In this document: positions 51,150 through 61,318 of the stretch, one piece after another | Layout: every line of letters begins with the position of its first letter | How positions within the stretch are numbered: position 1 is the stretch's first letter | Source of the DNA: Thermoguttaceae bacterium | Lineage (GTDB): Bacteria > Planctomycetota > Planctomycetia > Pirellulales > Thermoguttaceae | Length of the DNA: 64,000 nt | Reading direction: 5' to 3' | Assembly: GCA_017937485.1 (NCBI GenBank) | Contig: JAGBDN010000009.1 | Coordinates: 1 to 64,000, forward strand | Made by a program: the position numbers and the translations under genes | Notes under the pieces: generated by a model | What the model was told of the DNA's origin: nothing | The model's database searches: none | The model's input: only the letters and a program-made list of their open reading frames with translations

Positions 51150-52517
51150 TCAATAACGAGCGGGCGGGCGACCGACGCGCACTTCCGTCGGCGGCGCGTC
51201 GGAGTCCGGTTGGAAGTCGCCGAGTCCGTCGTCGAACGCTTGCGGCGCGGTCGTTTGCTTCGTCGTCGCGACCGGAAGTTGCGCCGCGACTTCGTCGGCG
51301 AACGCGACGCGAGCCGGTTCGGGAGCGTCGGGATAACCGGGCGTCGTCGGCGCGGTCGAGCGGAGTCCGTTTTCCGGGCCCTTGGCGTATTGTTCCGTCG
51401 CTTGTTCGGAGAGTCGGGCGGCGCGGTTCGTCATTTCCGACGCGAAGTTTTCCGTTTGCGACCGATAATCGGGACGGGCGTCGCGGAAGTTGAGCGCGTC
51501 GGCGGCGTCTTGTCCGGCGCGAAGCGTTTCGTTTTGGTCGAAGCGAGCGCGGGCGTCGAGGTCGCCGTTTTCGATCCGTTCCAAGTTTTGACGGCGACGG
51601 TCGCGATGATAAGCGGTTCGTTCGTCGAGTTGCGCGAGAAGTTCTTCGCGGCGGCGCTCGCTTTTCGCTTCCGTTTTCTCCAAGAGCGACGCGGTCGATC
51701 CGGCGCGACGGTTGTTTTCGTCGTCGAGTTCCGAATAGTCGAGAACGGCGCCCGGCTCGTCGGAACGCAAGCGCGACGGCTCGACCGGAATCGATTCGCG
51801 GAGGCGCGTTTTCCCCTTGGCTTCTTCGTCGGCGCGTTTTTTCGCTCCGCGAACGGAGTAGCGTTTCTGCAGTTCGGCGATCGGATTTTCAACGTCGTCG
51901 CCGAGCGCTTCGCGGGCCCATTCTTCGGCGGCGCTCGCTCCGTCGCTCGCGGTCGTTTCCTCTTCGTCGTCCTTAATTTCCGGCGACGTGCCGGGCGCGA
52001 CGATCACGATCGGTTTCGACAAGGTCGCTTCGCCGGTTTTGCCGTCTTTGAAGATCGAAAGAATCGTGTACGTTTTCTCCGGTTGATCGTATTCGCCTAA
52101 GTCGAGCCAAATATGATAGGTATAGCCGGTTTTTTTGTCGAATTGACGATGGCTTTCGTTCAGTTCCTCCGACGTAAGAACCATTTGCGCGTCCGGTTGC
52201 GTCAGCGTGATTCCGGGTTTGTCCCCTTCGTAAACGTTGACGGTGAGGGTTCCGTCGACGAGAATGGCGCGCGAGTAACTGTTCTTCTTGAAAAAGCGAA
52301 CGACGCCGGCTTTCCCGCGACGCAGCGGCAGGGACGGATCGTCCGGTTTGAACGCGCCGTACTCGTCCGACCAAAGGTCTTCGAAGATTTCGACTTTTTC
52401 CGGTTTTGGGTCGCCGAAAAAGACGTATTTACGCGGCCCGACGCTCGAGCAACCGAGCGTCGTCGCAAGGGAAACGAGGAGCGCGCAAAGAGCGCAAAGT
52501 TGAAGGCGTCGCGGCAT
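51150..52517 (-). CDS. lipoprotein of unknown function downstream of the secretin
   Basis: 455 residues from the ATG at 52517 (AGGAAAGG upstream). Lipobox LATTLGC at about residue 19-25, so the Cys is lipidated. Residues 35-190 form a compact domain (YVFFGDPKPEKVEIFEDLWSDEYG, RAILVDGTLTVNVYEGDKPG, GYTYHIWLDLGEYDQPEKTYTILSIFKDGKTGE). The rest is charged, helical and Arg/Glu-rich with likely coiled coil (LLEKTEAKSERRREELLAQLDERTAYHRDR). No family recognised. It follows the secretin gene by 308 nt on the same strand and may be a pilotin-like or accessory partner, by context only. Confidence 0.8.
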   Translation of the reverse strand: MPRRLQLCALCALLVSLATTLGCSSVGPRKYVFFGDPKPEKVEIFEDLWSDEYGAFKPDDPSLPLRRGKAGVVRFFKKNSYSRAILVDGTLTVNVYEGDKPGITLTQPDAQMVLTSEELNESHRQFDKKTGYTYHIWLDLGEYDQPEKTYTILSIFKDGKTGEATLSKPIVIVAPGTSPEIKDDEEETTASDGASAAEEWAREALGDDVENPIAELQKRYSVRGAKKRADEEAKGKTRLRESIPVEPSRLRSDEPGAVLDYSELDDENNRRAGSTASLLEKTEAKSERRREELLAQLDERTAYHRDRRRQNLERIENGDLDARARFDQNETLRAGQDAADALNFRDARPDYRSQTENFASEMTNRAARLSEQATEQYAKGPENGLRSTAPTTPGYPDAPEPARVAFADEVAAQLPVATTKQTTAPQAFDDGLGDFQPDSDAPPTEVRVGRPPARY

Positions 52518-52825
52518 TTCGGCCTTTCCTAACGCGAGCGAACGACGGCCGAAGAGCGGTCGAACGGAACGCGGGGCAAACGATGCGTTGTCGGTGAATG
52601 GGAAAAAAGGGGAAAACGACCGCTTGCGGGGGCGGACGCGTCGAACGAGTTTCGCGAACTCGAGACGGGCGGGCGCTCGCGGGCGTCGCGACGAAAAATC
52701 GTCGAATTTGCCGAGAGCGACCGCCGGGCGCGGCGCGCGAAAAAAACTCGACGACGCGTCGGACGGCGCCGTCGAGCGCAAAAGTTAGGACGGGCGAGCG
52801 GAACTCGCGCCGTCCCGAGCTTGAA
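52518..52825. other. secretin-lipoprotein intergenic region
   Basis: 308 bases, no gene and no perfect terminator stem seen; read-through from the secretin gene is possible. Confidence 0.35.
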
Positions 52826-55800
52826 TCAGACGCCGGTTTTTTCGGCGTTCGAGCGGATCCACGGGAAGGCGAAACCGCGCGGATTTTTCAACAACGGCGT
52901 CTTTTCCGCGTCCGGCGCGGCGCCGCGAACGCTCGTCGCCGACGCTTTCGAGCGGGTTTGCTCGGAGGCGCGACTCGACGGAGCGCGTTTTGCGTCGGCG
53001 TCGGCGCTTTTTGTCGTCGACGTTTTGCGAGCGGTCGACGATTTCGCGTCGGTCGCTTTCGCGGTCGAGCGTTTCGCTTCCGCTTCGGCTTGGGCGACTT
53101 TCGCCGCGGTCGAGCGTTTTTCGGCGGAGGCGGAGCGGACGGCGTCGTCGCGTCGCGGCGAACGTTCGGCCAAATCGTCGTCGTCCATCAGGATGAACGT
53201 CGGTTCGTCGTCGTTTTCCGTTTCGACGGCGGGGATCGCCGGGCGTCGCGACTCGGCGGCGGAGGTTCGCGAGGGATTTACGCGGGCGCCGGGCGTCGTT
53301 TTCGCCGTCGAGCTTCTCGGCGCGGAAGTTCGTTTCGTCGTCGGCGTCGGAAGCGTCGTTTGCGGACGTTTCTTATAATCGCGACTCGGGTCGTATTCCG
53401 GGACGTCTTCCAACTCGTTCATTTGATCCGGGTGAAGGAGATCGTTGACGATGTTGCGCGTCTTCTTCGTTTCGCGGCCTTGGTTGGTCGCGGCGTCGTA
53501 AAGGCCCATATCGCCGTTGATTTCCATCGCTTCGGAAAGGTTGACGTTCGTTTTGTCCATTTCGACGCGAACGATTTCCTCGAAATCTTCCGGCGTGCGC
53601 AAGATGCGCGGCGTCATCACGATGAGGAGTTCTTTGCGTTGTTCGCGCTCTTGGTCGTAACGGAAGAGCCAACCGAGTCCCGGAATATCCGACAGATACG
53701 GAACGCCGCGGCTGATTTTTTCCTTCGTCGAGGTCAACAAACCGCCGAGCATCACCGTTTCGCCGTTGCGGGCGCTGATCGCCGTCATCGCTTGGATCGT
53801 GTCGATCGATTGCGATTTGATGACTTCGCCGTCTTGCGAGTAAATCGGAACCGCGTCGGCGTCGTTCCCGAGCGACGATTTTTCGGCGCCGATTTCCATA
53901 ACGACGCGACCGTCTTTCGTAACGCGCGGCGTAACGAGGAGAATCAGCCCGACCGGCGTGTCGGTCGTGTTCATTTGAACGCCGTAGTTGGTCGTCGTCG
54001 TGCCGTTGATGCGCGGGACGCGTTGACCGACGAGGATGAACGCCTGTTGGTTGTCCATCGCCGTAATTTGCGGACGGCTAAGGATTTGCAGACGGTTCTT
54101 CTCGCGGAGCGCGCGGAGCGTTACGTCGACCGAGCGGCTGCTGGCCGAGAGAACGAACCCGCCGTAACCGAGGGCCGAACTCGACGCGCCCATCCCGAAG
54201 TTGTTCAGGACTTGCCCGGCGATGTTCGTCGCGGGAACGCCGGAGTTCATATTCGTTCCGGGGCCGCCGCTTCCGACAATGTCGAAACCGGGCGTTCCGG
54301 TCGAACCGTTGTTCGTAATGAGGCTGCGGTCGAAGGACGACGCGTCTTGCAACCCGGCTTCGATCCCGAATTCCTCTTGGTCGGTGAGGGTAACTTCGGC
54401 GATCAAGACCTGAATAACGACTTGCGGCGGGTCGGCGTCGAACGTTTTAATCATTTCGAGGATTTTCTCGATATGTTCCGGCGACGCGCTGACGATGATC
54501 GAGTTCGAAATCGATTCCGGAATAACGATGACCTGCGATTCGTAAAGCTGGTACGTCGTCAAGACTTCCGAAAGCGTTTCGAGCTGTTGCTTTTGCGCGA
54601 GGTAGTCGTCGATCGCCGTCGCGACGACGTCGGCGCGAATGTTGCGCAGTTGGACGACTTCTTCGACCCGTTCGGTCGCGTCTTGAACGTCGAGCGCGAC
54701 GATGAGCGCGTCGACGATCGCGAGTTCGCGAGGCGCGGCGGCGGCGATGATGACGTTCGTGCGCGTGTCGATGGCGAAACGAACCGGAACGAACGTTTCT
54801 TCGCCTTCGGCTTGCGGAAGGGTCGGCGTCGCGAGGGCGTCGTCGCTCGTCGCGAGGAGCGATTGGAGCGTTTGCATAATCGACGAAGCGTCGCCGTGTC
54901 GCACTTGGAAGAAGCGAATTTCCGCTTTTTTCGGCGCGACGTCGAGGACTTCGATGAGTTTTTCCATAAACTCCATACAGTCGGCCGGCGCGTTGACGAT
55001 CAACTGATTGTGGTAAACGTCGGCGCTGACTTCGACGTCCATCATCACGCCCGATTGAATCAAGCGTTGGCCGCTTTCGTCGACGGAGAGAAGCTCGAGG
55101 ACGGGGAACTTCGCCGCGTCGGTTTCGAGCGTCCCTTGTTTCGCCGGGAGGATCGCGTTTTGAATCGTCGTCAAAATATCTTCCGCGAGGGAGTTTTTGA
55201 GCGGGAAAACGCGCGTCGTCAGTTTCGTCGCCGTCGTGTTGACGTCGAGTTCGACGAGGAGTTTTTCGATTTCAAGCCAATCGTTCGGCGACGCTTGGAC
55301 GACGAGCGAGTTGGTGCGAACGTCGGTGAAGACGAGGATGCGCGGCGCGAACCCGCCGGTTCCGTCGACGAGCGGCGTCGGGAACGCGTCGGTAAGGAGC
55401 GCGGCGATTTCGGTCGCGGACGCGTGTTTCAAGCGAACGACGCGCAGCGTTCCGGTTCCTTCGGCGATCGGTTTGTCGAACACTTCGATCAAATTCTTCA
55501 TATCCTCGAAGGCTTGCCCCCAGCCGACGACGAGGATCGCGTTCGGATTTTGCAACGCGTAGAACATAACGCGACCTTGCTTCGTCGCGAACATTTCCGC
55601 GTAAAGTTTCGTCAAGACGCCGTGAAGCATCGCTCCGTCGACGTGGCGCATCATATAAACTTCGATCGTCGGGTCGGCGATTTTCGCCAGCTCTTCGATC
55701 TGCTCGATCATTTGTTTGATGCGTTCGAATTCCGCGTCGGTCGCGTTGTCGACGATAACGACGTCGAGTTCCGGGAGAACGAGCGGGACGAAGTCTTGAA

Positions 55801-57652
55801 CGACGCCGACGCCCGGACGACCGTTTTCGTCCGTCGAGGCGAAGTCGCCGAGGTCGCCGAGCGGCGCGTCCGCCGAACCGAGCGCGTCCAAACCGACGGC
55901 TTCTTGGTGCGCGACTTGACGAATCGCGTTCGGAACGTTCGAGGCGAGCGCGGTTTCGAGCGACGGAATCGACGGCGCGACGTTCGAGAAATACGGCGCG
56001 AAGCGAGCGAACGGCGTCGCGGCGTTCGTCGTCAAGCGGCGAACGGCGTCCGTTTGCGCGAGGTCGCGACCGAAGTCGCCGACGCCGCGGTTCAAACCGA
56101 GGGGCGCGACCGGGGCCGGCGTCGCTCCGCTTTCGAAAATTTGACGGATTTTGTTCGAGTCGCCGTATCGAATCGGGATGAAGCGGCGAACGACGCCGGT
56201 CGCCGGCGGCGGCTGATCCATCGCGCGGAGCAAAACGAGCATTTGCGAACAGAGCGCGGCGTCGCCGTCGAGCGCGATCGCGTTACGTTTGGCGTCGAAG
56301 TCGACGTCGCAAACGCGGACGGTCGATTCGTCGGGCGTTTGACGCTTAACGAAGCGATAGGTCGCGGTTTGCGTCGCGGCGTTCGCGTTTTCGAGTTTTT
56401 GGAAACGTTCGCCGAAGAGGCGGGTCAACGCGTCCAGCAACTCGGTCGCTTTGCGGTATTGCGGTTCGTAGACGTCGTTCGCGGAGCCGGAAACGGCGGG
56501 CGCGGCGAAGCGCGGCGCCGGGGTCGCGCCGCCGAACGCTTGGCGAGCGACGCGGAGGCCGGTCGGTTCGGTCGAGTCGACGCCGTCGATCGGGCGCAAA
56601 ACGCCGGTCGCGACGCGCGGGTCCGGTTGACCGGGCGCGAGCGTCGTCGGGTAAATGTCGAGCGACGCGAAATATTTTTGGACGGCGCGTTGGAGTTTGC
56701 GGTTCGTGTGAACGACGATCGTGCCGAGTTGGCGGTCGACGCTGAACGCGATTTCCGAAATCGACGAGAACTCGCGACGAGCGAGCGCTTCGATTTCGTC
56801 GACGCGCGTCGGCAAGCAACGGTACGAAACGATCTCGAGCGCCGAGTCTTCGCGGGGCGCGACCGCCGGAGCGGCGGAACCCGGGAGCGGCGGCGCGAGC
56901 GTCGAAACGTTCTCGTCGGCGACTTCGGAACCGAAAACGACCGCTTCGTTTTGCGGCGGCAAAATCGCGGCGTCGGCGTCGTAAGCGACGCTAACGAACG
57001 CGTTGCGTTCCGGATCGTAGTATTTTTCGTTCGAAGCGCGACCGCGATCTTCGTATCCGGACGTCGGCGCGACGCGTTTCGGCGCGTCTTCGCGTTCGAC
57101 GAAACCGGCGGTCGCGACGAATTGATAGCGTCCGGCGACGTGCGCGTCGTAATCGTCGCGATCGAATTGCTTCAAGAGCTCGTCGACGACGTTAATCGAC
57201 GCTTCGGGGCCGTAAACGGTGATTTCGTTCGCTTTTTCGTCGTAGCGCCAAAACGTTTGGCTCCGCAGCGAATCCGGGAGAAGGCGGCTGAAGTAACCGC
57301 CGAGGAGCGCCGCGTCGGCTTTGTCCGGAGCCGCGAACGTCTTTTGAACGCAACGCCCGTTTTTCGTCGAGAGATTCGAGCGGTCGGGCGCGGACGCCGA
57401 CGGCGTTTTCGACGTTTTCGCGGCGCTAGCGTAAGCGGAGCGTTGGGTCGAAGCGGGTTTCGAATCGGACGAAGAAGGGCGATTTTGCGCTCGAAGATCG
57501 GCGTTCGAGAGCGCGAGGAGACCGCCGAGCGCGACCGCGAACGCCGCCGCGCGCAAAACGGCGAACGTTCGACGAGGCGAGCGTTCGTTTGCGTCGCGAC
57601 GAGGCCGTCGGTCTCGCCGGAAAAACTTTCGCATTTGTTGCTGTTTTAACAT
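52826..57652 (-). CDS. giant secretin (GspD/PilQ-like) with at least six N-domain repeats
   Basis: 1608 residues; GspD is usually about 650-700. Signal region about 27-55 (AVLRAAAFAVALGGLLALSNADLRAQ). Secretin-type N1 repeats are recognisable near 487 (FIPIRYGDSNKIRQIFE), 662 (MMRHVDGAMLHGVL), 735 (VRLKHASATEIAALL), 815 (FPLKNSLAEDIL), 912 (FFQVRHGDASSIM) and 995 (VQLRNIRADVVATAI). Weaker ones occur near 125 and 310. The secretin pore domain spans about 1075-1350 (VVIQVLIAEVTLTDQEEFG, PQITAMDNQQAFILVGQ, PYLSDIPGLGWLFRYD). The last 200 residues are Ser/Thr/Ala/Lys-rich low complexity. Outer-membrane channel for a type II or type IV pilus-like system; no other secretion genes are in the window. 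Confidence 0.92.
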   Translation of the reverse strand: MLKQQQMRKFFRRDRRPRRDANERSPRRTFAVLRAAAFAVALGGLLALSNADLRAQNRPSSSDSKPASTQRSAYASAAKTSKTPSASAPDRSNLSTKNGRCVQKTFAAPDKADAALLGGYFSRLLPDSLRSQTFWRYDEKANEITVYGPEASINVVDELLKQFDRDDYDAHVAGRYQFVATAGFVEREDAPKRVAPTSGYEDRGRASNEKYYDPERNAFVSVAYDADAAILPPQNEAVVFGSEVADENVSTLAPPLPGSAAPAVAPREDSALEIVSYRCLPTRVDEIEALARREFSSISEIAFSVDRQLGTIVVHTNRKLQRAVQKYFASLDIYPTTLAPGQPDPRVATGVLRPIDGVDSTEPTGLRVARQAFGGATPAPRFAAPAVSGSANDVYEPQYRKATELLDALTRLFGERFQKLENANAATQTATYRFVKRQTPDESTVRVCDVDFDAKRNAIALDGDAALCSQMLVLLRAMDQPPPATGVVRRFIPIRYGDSNKIRQIFESGATPAPVAPLGLNRGVGDFGRDLAQTDAVRRLTTNAATPFARFAPYFSNVAPSIPSLETALASNVPNAIRQVAHQEAVGLDALGSADAPLGDLGDFASTDENGRPGVGVVQDFVPLVLPELDVVIVDNATDAEFERIKQMIEQIEELAKIADPTIEVYMMRHVDGAMLHGVLTKLYAEMFATKQGRVMFYALQNPNAILVVGWGQAFEDMKNLIEVFDKPIAEGTGTLRVVRLKHASATEIAALLTDAFPTPLVDGTGGFAPRILVFTDVRTNSLVVQASPNDWLEIEKLLVELDVNTTATKLTTRVFPLKNSLAEDILTTIQNAILPAKQGTLETDAAKFPVLELLSVDESGQRLIQSGVMMDVEVSADVYHNQLIVNAPADCMEFMEKLIEVLDVAPKKAEIRFFQVRHGDASSIMQTLQSLLATSDDALATPTLPQAEGEETFVPVRFAIDTRTNVIIAAAAPRELAIVDALIVALDVQDATERVEEVVQLRNIRADVVATAIDDYLAQKQQLETLSEVLTTYQLYESQVIVIPESISNSIIVSASPEHIEKILEMIKTFDADPPQVVIQVLIAEVTLTDQEEFGIEAGLQDASSFDRSLITNNGSTGTPGFDIVGSGGPGTNMNSGVPATNIAGQVLNNFGMGASSSALGYGGFVLSASSRSVDVTLRALREKNRLQILSRPQITAMDNQQAFILVGQRVPRINGTTTTNYGVQMNTTDTPVGLILLVTPRVTKDGRVVMEIGAEKSSLGNDADAVPIYSQDGEVIKSQSIDTIQAMTAISARNGETVMLGGLLTSTKEKISRGVPYLSDIPGLGWLFRYDQEREQRKELLIVMTPRILRTPEDFEEIVRVEMDKTNVNLSEAMEINGDMGLYDAATNQGRETKKTRNIVNDLLHPDQMNELEDVPEYDPSRDYKKRPQTTLPTPTTKRTSAPRSSTAKTTPGARVNPSRTSAAESRRPAIPAVETENDDEPTFILMDDDDLAERSPRRDDAVRSASAEKRSTAAKVAQAEAEAKRSTAKATDAKSSTARKTSTTKSADADAKRAPSSRASEQTRSKASATSVRGAAPDAEKTPLLKNPRGFAFPWIRSNAEKTGV

Positions 57653-57941
57653 AACCGTAACTCTTGTTTCTGGCGACGCGGGCGCTTCGACCGTCGAGCG
57701 GCGGCGAAACGCGGGCGGCGCTTTGCAAACAAACTATCGACGCGTAAAATTCGACGCCGAAACGAGAACCGTCGCAAGGACGGAACGCTTTTCGGTCGAG
57801 TCGGGGCCCGACGGGGGCAGGCGCTCTCGTCGCGAAAAACGGAGCGACGGTCGAGCGGACTCGCGGCGCGTCGACGGAAAAGTCGACGGCGGTCGGTTTT
57901 TAGGGGCGTCGATAGAACGTCCTAAAATTCTATGCGCGCCA

Positions 57942-57970
57942 ATAGTAAACGAAAAAAGGAAAGCGTTCAA
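57942..57970 (-). promoter_or_regulatory. candidate promoter for the secretin gene
   Basis: On the minus strand TTGAAC (57970-57965), 17-nt spacer, TACTAT (57947-57942); leader about 290 nt. The remainder of 57653-58182 holds no supported gene. Confidence 0.4.
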
Positions 57971-58094
57971 GAGCATTTTTTAACGTCGGCGGTAAATTTT
58001 GACGTTTTTTTCGATTTTTAGCGCGGCGCGGCGGACGAGCGGCGAGAAAAGAAACGGTTGCGAATCGAGCGAGAGAACGCGCCGCTTAAGAACG

Positions 58095-58130
58095 CGTTAA
58101 AATGGGAAAGACGAGGAAAATGGGCCGTCG
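58095..58130. repeat. degenerate 9-nt-period repeat after the PcrA gene
   Basis: GCGTTAAAAT-GGGAAAGAC-GAGGAAAAT-GGGCCG units between the secretin start and the helicase stop. Confidence 0.55.
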
Positions 58131-58182
58131 GCGCGACGCGAGCGGGAAAACGTCGCGTCGCGCCGAGTTCGGGCGGGAAACG

Positions 58183-61107
58183 TCAACGTCCGCGACCGAC
58201 CGCGACGAGCGAAAGTTCCGGGTCGACGAGGGGCAAGTCGACTTCGCCGACGCCGGAAAGGAACGAAATCGTCGCGACGCGGTCGAAGGACGGGCCGGAA
58301 AGCGCCTTGACGACGCCGACGCCGAAGCGCCGGTGCCGAACGAAGGAGTTGACGGCGACCCGTTTGAGCGCGTCCGCGTCCCGTTCGACGTCGGGGGAAG
58401 CGTCGTCGGAGCGGAGCGCGGCGCCGGTCGAGACGGCGGACGGCGCGACCGGGCGCGGCGTTTTTTTCGGTTTCGGCGCGGGCGCTTCGAACGGAACGTC
58501 GTCGAAATCGGCGGCGTCGGACGGCGTCGGAACGAACGGACGGCGCTTCATACCGCGCGGCGCCGCGACCGCTCGCGGGACGCCGTCGTCGTCGACGCGA
58601 ATTTCCGTTTCGCCGTCGTAATCGCCGATTTTGCCGACCGGCGGCTCGTCGGCGTCGAACGGCGCGTCGGAAAAGTCGGCGGGATCGTCGAAGTCGAGCG
58701 CGGACGAGTCGAATTCGAGGTCGTTTTCCGGCGCTTCCTGCGAAAAATCGTCGACCGGCTCCGCGTCGACGCAGTCGTCGAAGTCGGCGTCGGCGAAATC
58801 GGCGCGACCGCGTCGGCGGCGTTGGGAAGCGTCGAAATCGTCGACGAACCCGTCGTCGGCGAAACGACGCGGATAACCGGCGCCGCGTCGGCGTCCGGCG
58901 TTGCGCGGGGCGCGTCCGTCGACGCGGAAAACCTCCTCTTCCGGCTCGCGGTCGACGCCCTCTTCCCAAAGCGCTTGGCGTTGCGAACGACCGTCTTGAC
59001 GCGGGAACATCTTCGGAACGGCGATTTTCGCGTCCGGGTTCTCGGCGGCGGCGTTTTCGAGCGATTGGCGCCAATCTTCGACCGACTCGAACGAGTCGAC
59101 GCCGTCTTTCGGGAACTCGAAAAGGAAACGGCTGACCATCGCCGGGGAAAAACTCCCGCGGAACTCGCGAAACCGCGTCCGCGAGAGGCGCAACTCTTCT
59201 TCGGCGCGCGTCAACCCGACGAACAAAAGGCGGCGCTCCTCTTCGAGCTGGCGTTTGTCGTGAAGCGACCGCTCGTGCGGAAGGACGCCGTCCTCGACCG
59301 CGACGAGGTAAACGACCGGAAATTCGAGTCCTTTGGCCGCGTGCAGCGTCATTAACGAAACGCGGTCGTCGTTTTCGTCCCAAGAATCGACGTCGTTGAC
59401 GAGCGCGATCTGTTCGAGGAAGCGGCCGAGCTTGTCGTTCGAGCGCGGCTTCTCCGGGAAGAGCGGAACCGGCAGGTCTTCCTCTTTTTCGTTGCGGCAG
59501 TCGGCGTCGAATTCGCGGACTTCCGAGAGGAGTTCCTGAACGTTGGCGAGACGCTGGGCGTCCTCTTCCGTTTTCGCCGCGTCGCGGAGATATTCGACGT
59601 ATTTTGTTTCGTTTAAGATGTGCGATAAAACGACTTCGAGGTCTTCTCCGGCGGCGAGGGTCGCGCTCGCTTTGTCGACGAGCGAAACGAAGGAGGCGAT
59701 CGCCTTTTGCGCTTTCGTCGAGACGCCGGCGACGCGACCGACGGCGCGGGCCGCGTCGAAGAGCGTCGCGTTGTTTTCGGCGGCGAAATTTTCGAGTCGA
59801 TTCAGCGTAACGCGACCGACGCCGCGCGCCGGGAGATTAATGACGCGGCGGAACGAAACGACGTCGTTCGGGTTGTGAATCAACTGCAGGTAAGCGCAAA
59901 GGTCTTTCACTTCCTTGCGGTTGAAGAACTCGAGTCCGCGAACGAGCTGGAACGGAACGCCGTACCGCTTCAAGGCGTATTCGAGGTTCCGCGAGAGCGC
60001 GTTCATTCGGTAAAAAACGGCGTAATCGCGAGGGCGGCGCTTCCCGGACGCGACCTCGGCGGCGATTTCCGCGGCGATCGCCTCCGCCTCTTCCTGTTGG
60101 TCGAGACATTGCAAAACGCGGGGGGCGACGCCTTCGTCGCGCTCGGTGTAAAGGTCTTTGTCCTTGCGGAAAAGGTTGTGCTTGATGAGCGCGTCGGCGA
60201 CCCGGAGAACGCTCTTGTCGCTCCGATAGTTTTGCTCGAGCCGAACGACTTTCGCGTCTTCGAAATCTTGCTCGAAATTCAAAATGTTTTGAATGTTCGC
60301 GCCGCGCCAACCGTAAATCGACTGGTCGGGGTCGCCGGTAACGGCAAGGTTCGGGTAGTCGATGGAGAGCGCCCGAGCGATGGCGTACTGGACGACGTTC
60401 GTGTCTTGGTACTCGTCGACGAGAATGTAACGGAAGCGGCGGTCGAGGTGAGCGCGGATTTCCTCGTTCTCTTTAAGGAGAACCGCGACGTGAAAGAGGA
60501 GGTCGTCGAAGTCGACGGCGTTCGCTCGGCGGAGCGCGTCTTGGTAAGCGGGGTAAACTTCCTCGACGATCTTGCCGAGGAGGCTTCCTTCTTTCGCGCA
60601 GTACTCCGACGCGGCGACGAGCGAGTTTTTCGCCCAACCGATCGCGGAGGCGATTTTCGGCAGGTCGACGCCGTTCGGGAGGTCGCGCTTGCCGACGACT
60701 TCTTCGAGGAGCTTCTTGCTTTGGTCGACGTCGTAAATGACGTAATTCTCTTGGAGCCCGACTTGCGGCGCGTAATAGCGGAGCAAATAGGCGCAGAAGC
60801 GGTGAAAGGTGCCGATCCAAACCCGCGAGCCCGGCGAGAGCGTTTGGAGACGCGTTTTCATCTCGTCGGCCGCTTTGTTGGTGAACGTGAGGGCGGCGAT
60901 TTGCGAGTCGCGGACGCCGTTTTCCATCAGCCAAGCGATTCGGTGCGTAACGACGCGGGTCTTGCCGCTTCCGGGCCCGGCCAAAACGAGGAGCGGGCCG
61001 TCTTTATGCGTCGTCGCTTCGCGTTGAGCGTCGTTGAGACCGATTAGAAGACGGTCGGCGTTCGAGGCGGCGGACGGGCGTTCGGCGAAAGGCGTCGAGT
61101 CGGACAT
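58183..61107 (-). CDS. pcrA: UvrD/PcrA-type superfamily 1 DNA helicase with disordered insert
   Basis: 974 residues from the ATG at 61107; longer in-frame extensions are Arg-rich. SF1A motifs: GLNDAQREAT (Q), VLAGPGSGKTRVVTHRI (I), ALTFTNKAADEM (Ia), ILVDEYQDTNVVQ (II), GDPDQSIYGWRGA (III), LEQNYRSD (IV), LMTLHAAKGLEFPVVYL (V) and FVGLTRAEEEL (VI). A 3'-5' helicase for repair, replication restart and fork clearing. Canonical PcrA ends near 740. Here about 220 Asp/Glu/Arg-rich residues (690-910) precede the conserved Tudor-like C-terminus (VRHRRFGVGVVKALSG) that binds RNA polymerase in PcrA. Confidence 0.93.
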   Translation of the reverse strand: MSDSTPFAERPSAASNADRLLIGLNDAQREATTHKDGPLLVLAGPGSGKTRVVTHRIAWLMENGVRDSQIAALTFTNKAADEMKTRLQTLSPGSRVWIGTFHRFCAYLLRYYAPQVGLQENYVIYDVDQSKKLLEEVVGKRDLPNGVDLPKIASAIGWAKNSLVAASEYCAKEGSLLGKIVEEVYPAYQDALRRANAVDFDDLLFHVAVLLKENEEIRAHLDRRFRYILVDEYQDTNVVQYAIARALSIDYPNLAVTGDPDQSIYGWRGANIQNILNFEQDFEDAKVVRLEQNYRSDKSVLRVADALIKHNLFRKDKDLYTERDEGVAPRVLQCLDQQEEAEAIAAEIAAEVASGKRRPRDYAVFYRMNALSRNLEYALKRYGVPFQLVRGLEFFNRKEVKDLCAYLQLIHNPNDVVSFRRVINLPARGVGRVTLNRLENFAAENNATLFDAARAVGRVAGVSTKAQKAIASFVSLVDKASATLAAGEDLEVVLSHILNETKYVEYLRDAAKTEEDAQRLANVQELLSEVREFDADCRNEKEEDLPVPLFPEKPRSNDKLGRFLEQIALVNDVDSWDENDDRVSLMTLHAAKGLEFPVVYLVAVEDGVLPHERSLHDKRQLEEERRLLFVGLTRAEEELRLSRTRFREFRGSFSPAMVSRFLFEFPKDGVDSFESVEDWRQSLENAAAENPDAKIAVPKMFPRQDGRSQRQALWEEGVDREPEEEVFRVDGRAPRNAGRRRGAGYPRRFADDGFVDDFDASQRRRRGRADFADADFDDCVDAEPVDDFSQEAPENDLEFDSSALDFDDPADFSDAPFDADEPPVGKIGDYDGETEIRVDDDGVPRAVAAPRGMKRRPFVPTPSDAADFDDVPFEAPAPKPKKTPRPVAPSAVSTGAALRSDDASPDVERDADALKRVAVNSFVRHRRFGVGVVKALSGPSFDRVATISFLSGVGEVDLPLVDPELSLVAVGRGR

Positions 61108-61148
61108 ATCGGGCGGCGGGCGGAAAAAAACGGAGGAAAACGGCGAAC

Positions 61149-61186
61149 GGGGTAAAATAGGCGAAATGAAAAAGACGGCGAAACGG
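61149..61186. repeat. degenerate 9-nt-period intergenic repeat
   Basis: GGGTAAAAT-AGGCGAAAT-GAAAAAGAC-GGCGAAACGG upstream of the helicase start on the opposite strand. Further on, 61219-61233 holds ATTAATATATAATAG, related to the AT elements at 25527 and 47649. Confidence 0.6.
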
Positions 61187-61318
61187 TCGCGTCGACCGCG
61201 TTCGTCGGCGATTCTTTCATTAATATATAATAGTCGTTCGCGGAAATTTTTCAAGGACGGCGCCGACGCGATTTTTCGAGTCGGCGCGATTTGGCGGGTT
61301 GGAGGGACGGGGAGAAAC

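Noticed and set aside
52598..57649. A 1683-codon open frame on the plus strand opposite the secretin
   Set aside because: Translation is Arg/Val/Asp-rich with no domain; it is the antisense shadow of the secretin caused by codon bias and rare stops.
57723..57983. 86-codon frame upstream of the secretin
   Set aside because: Overlaps the likely secretin promoter, lacks a ribosome binding site and is Arg-rich.
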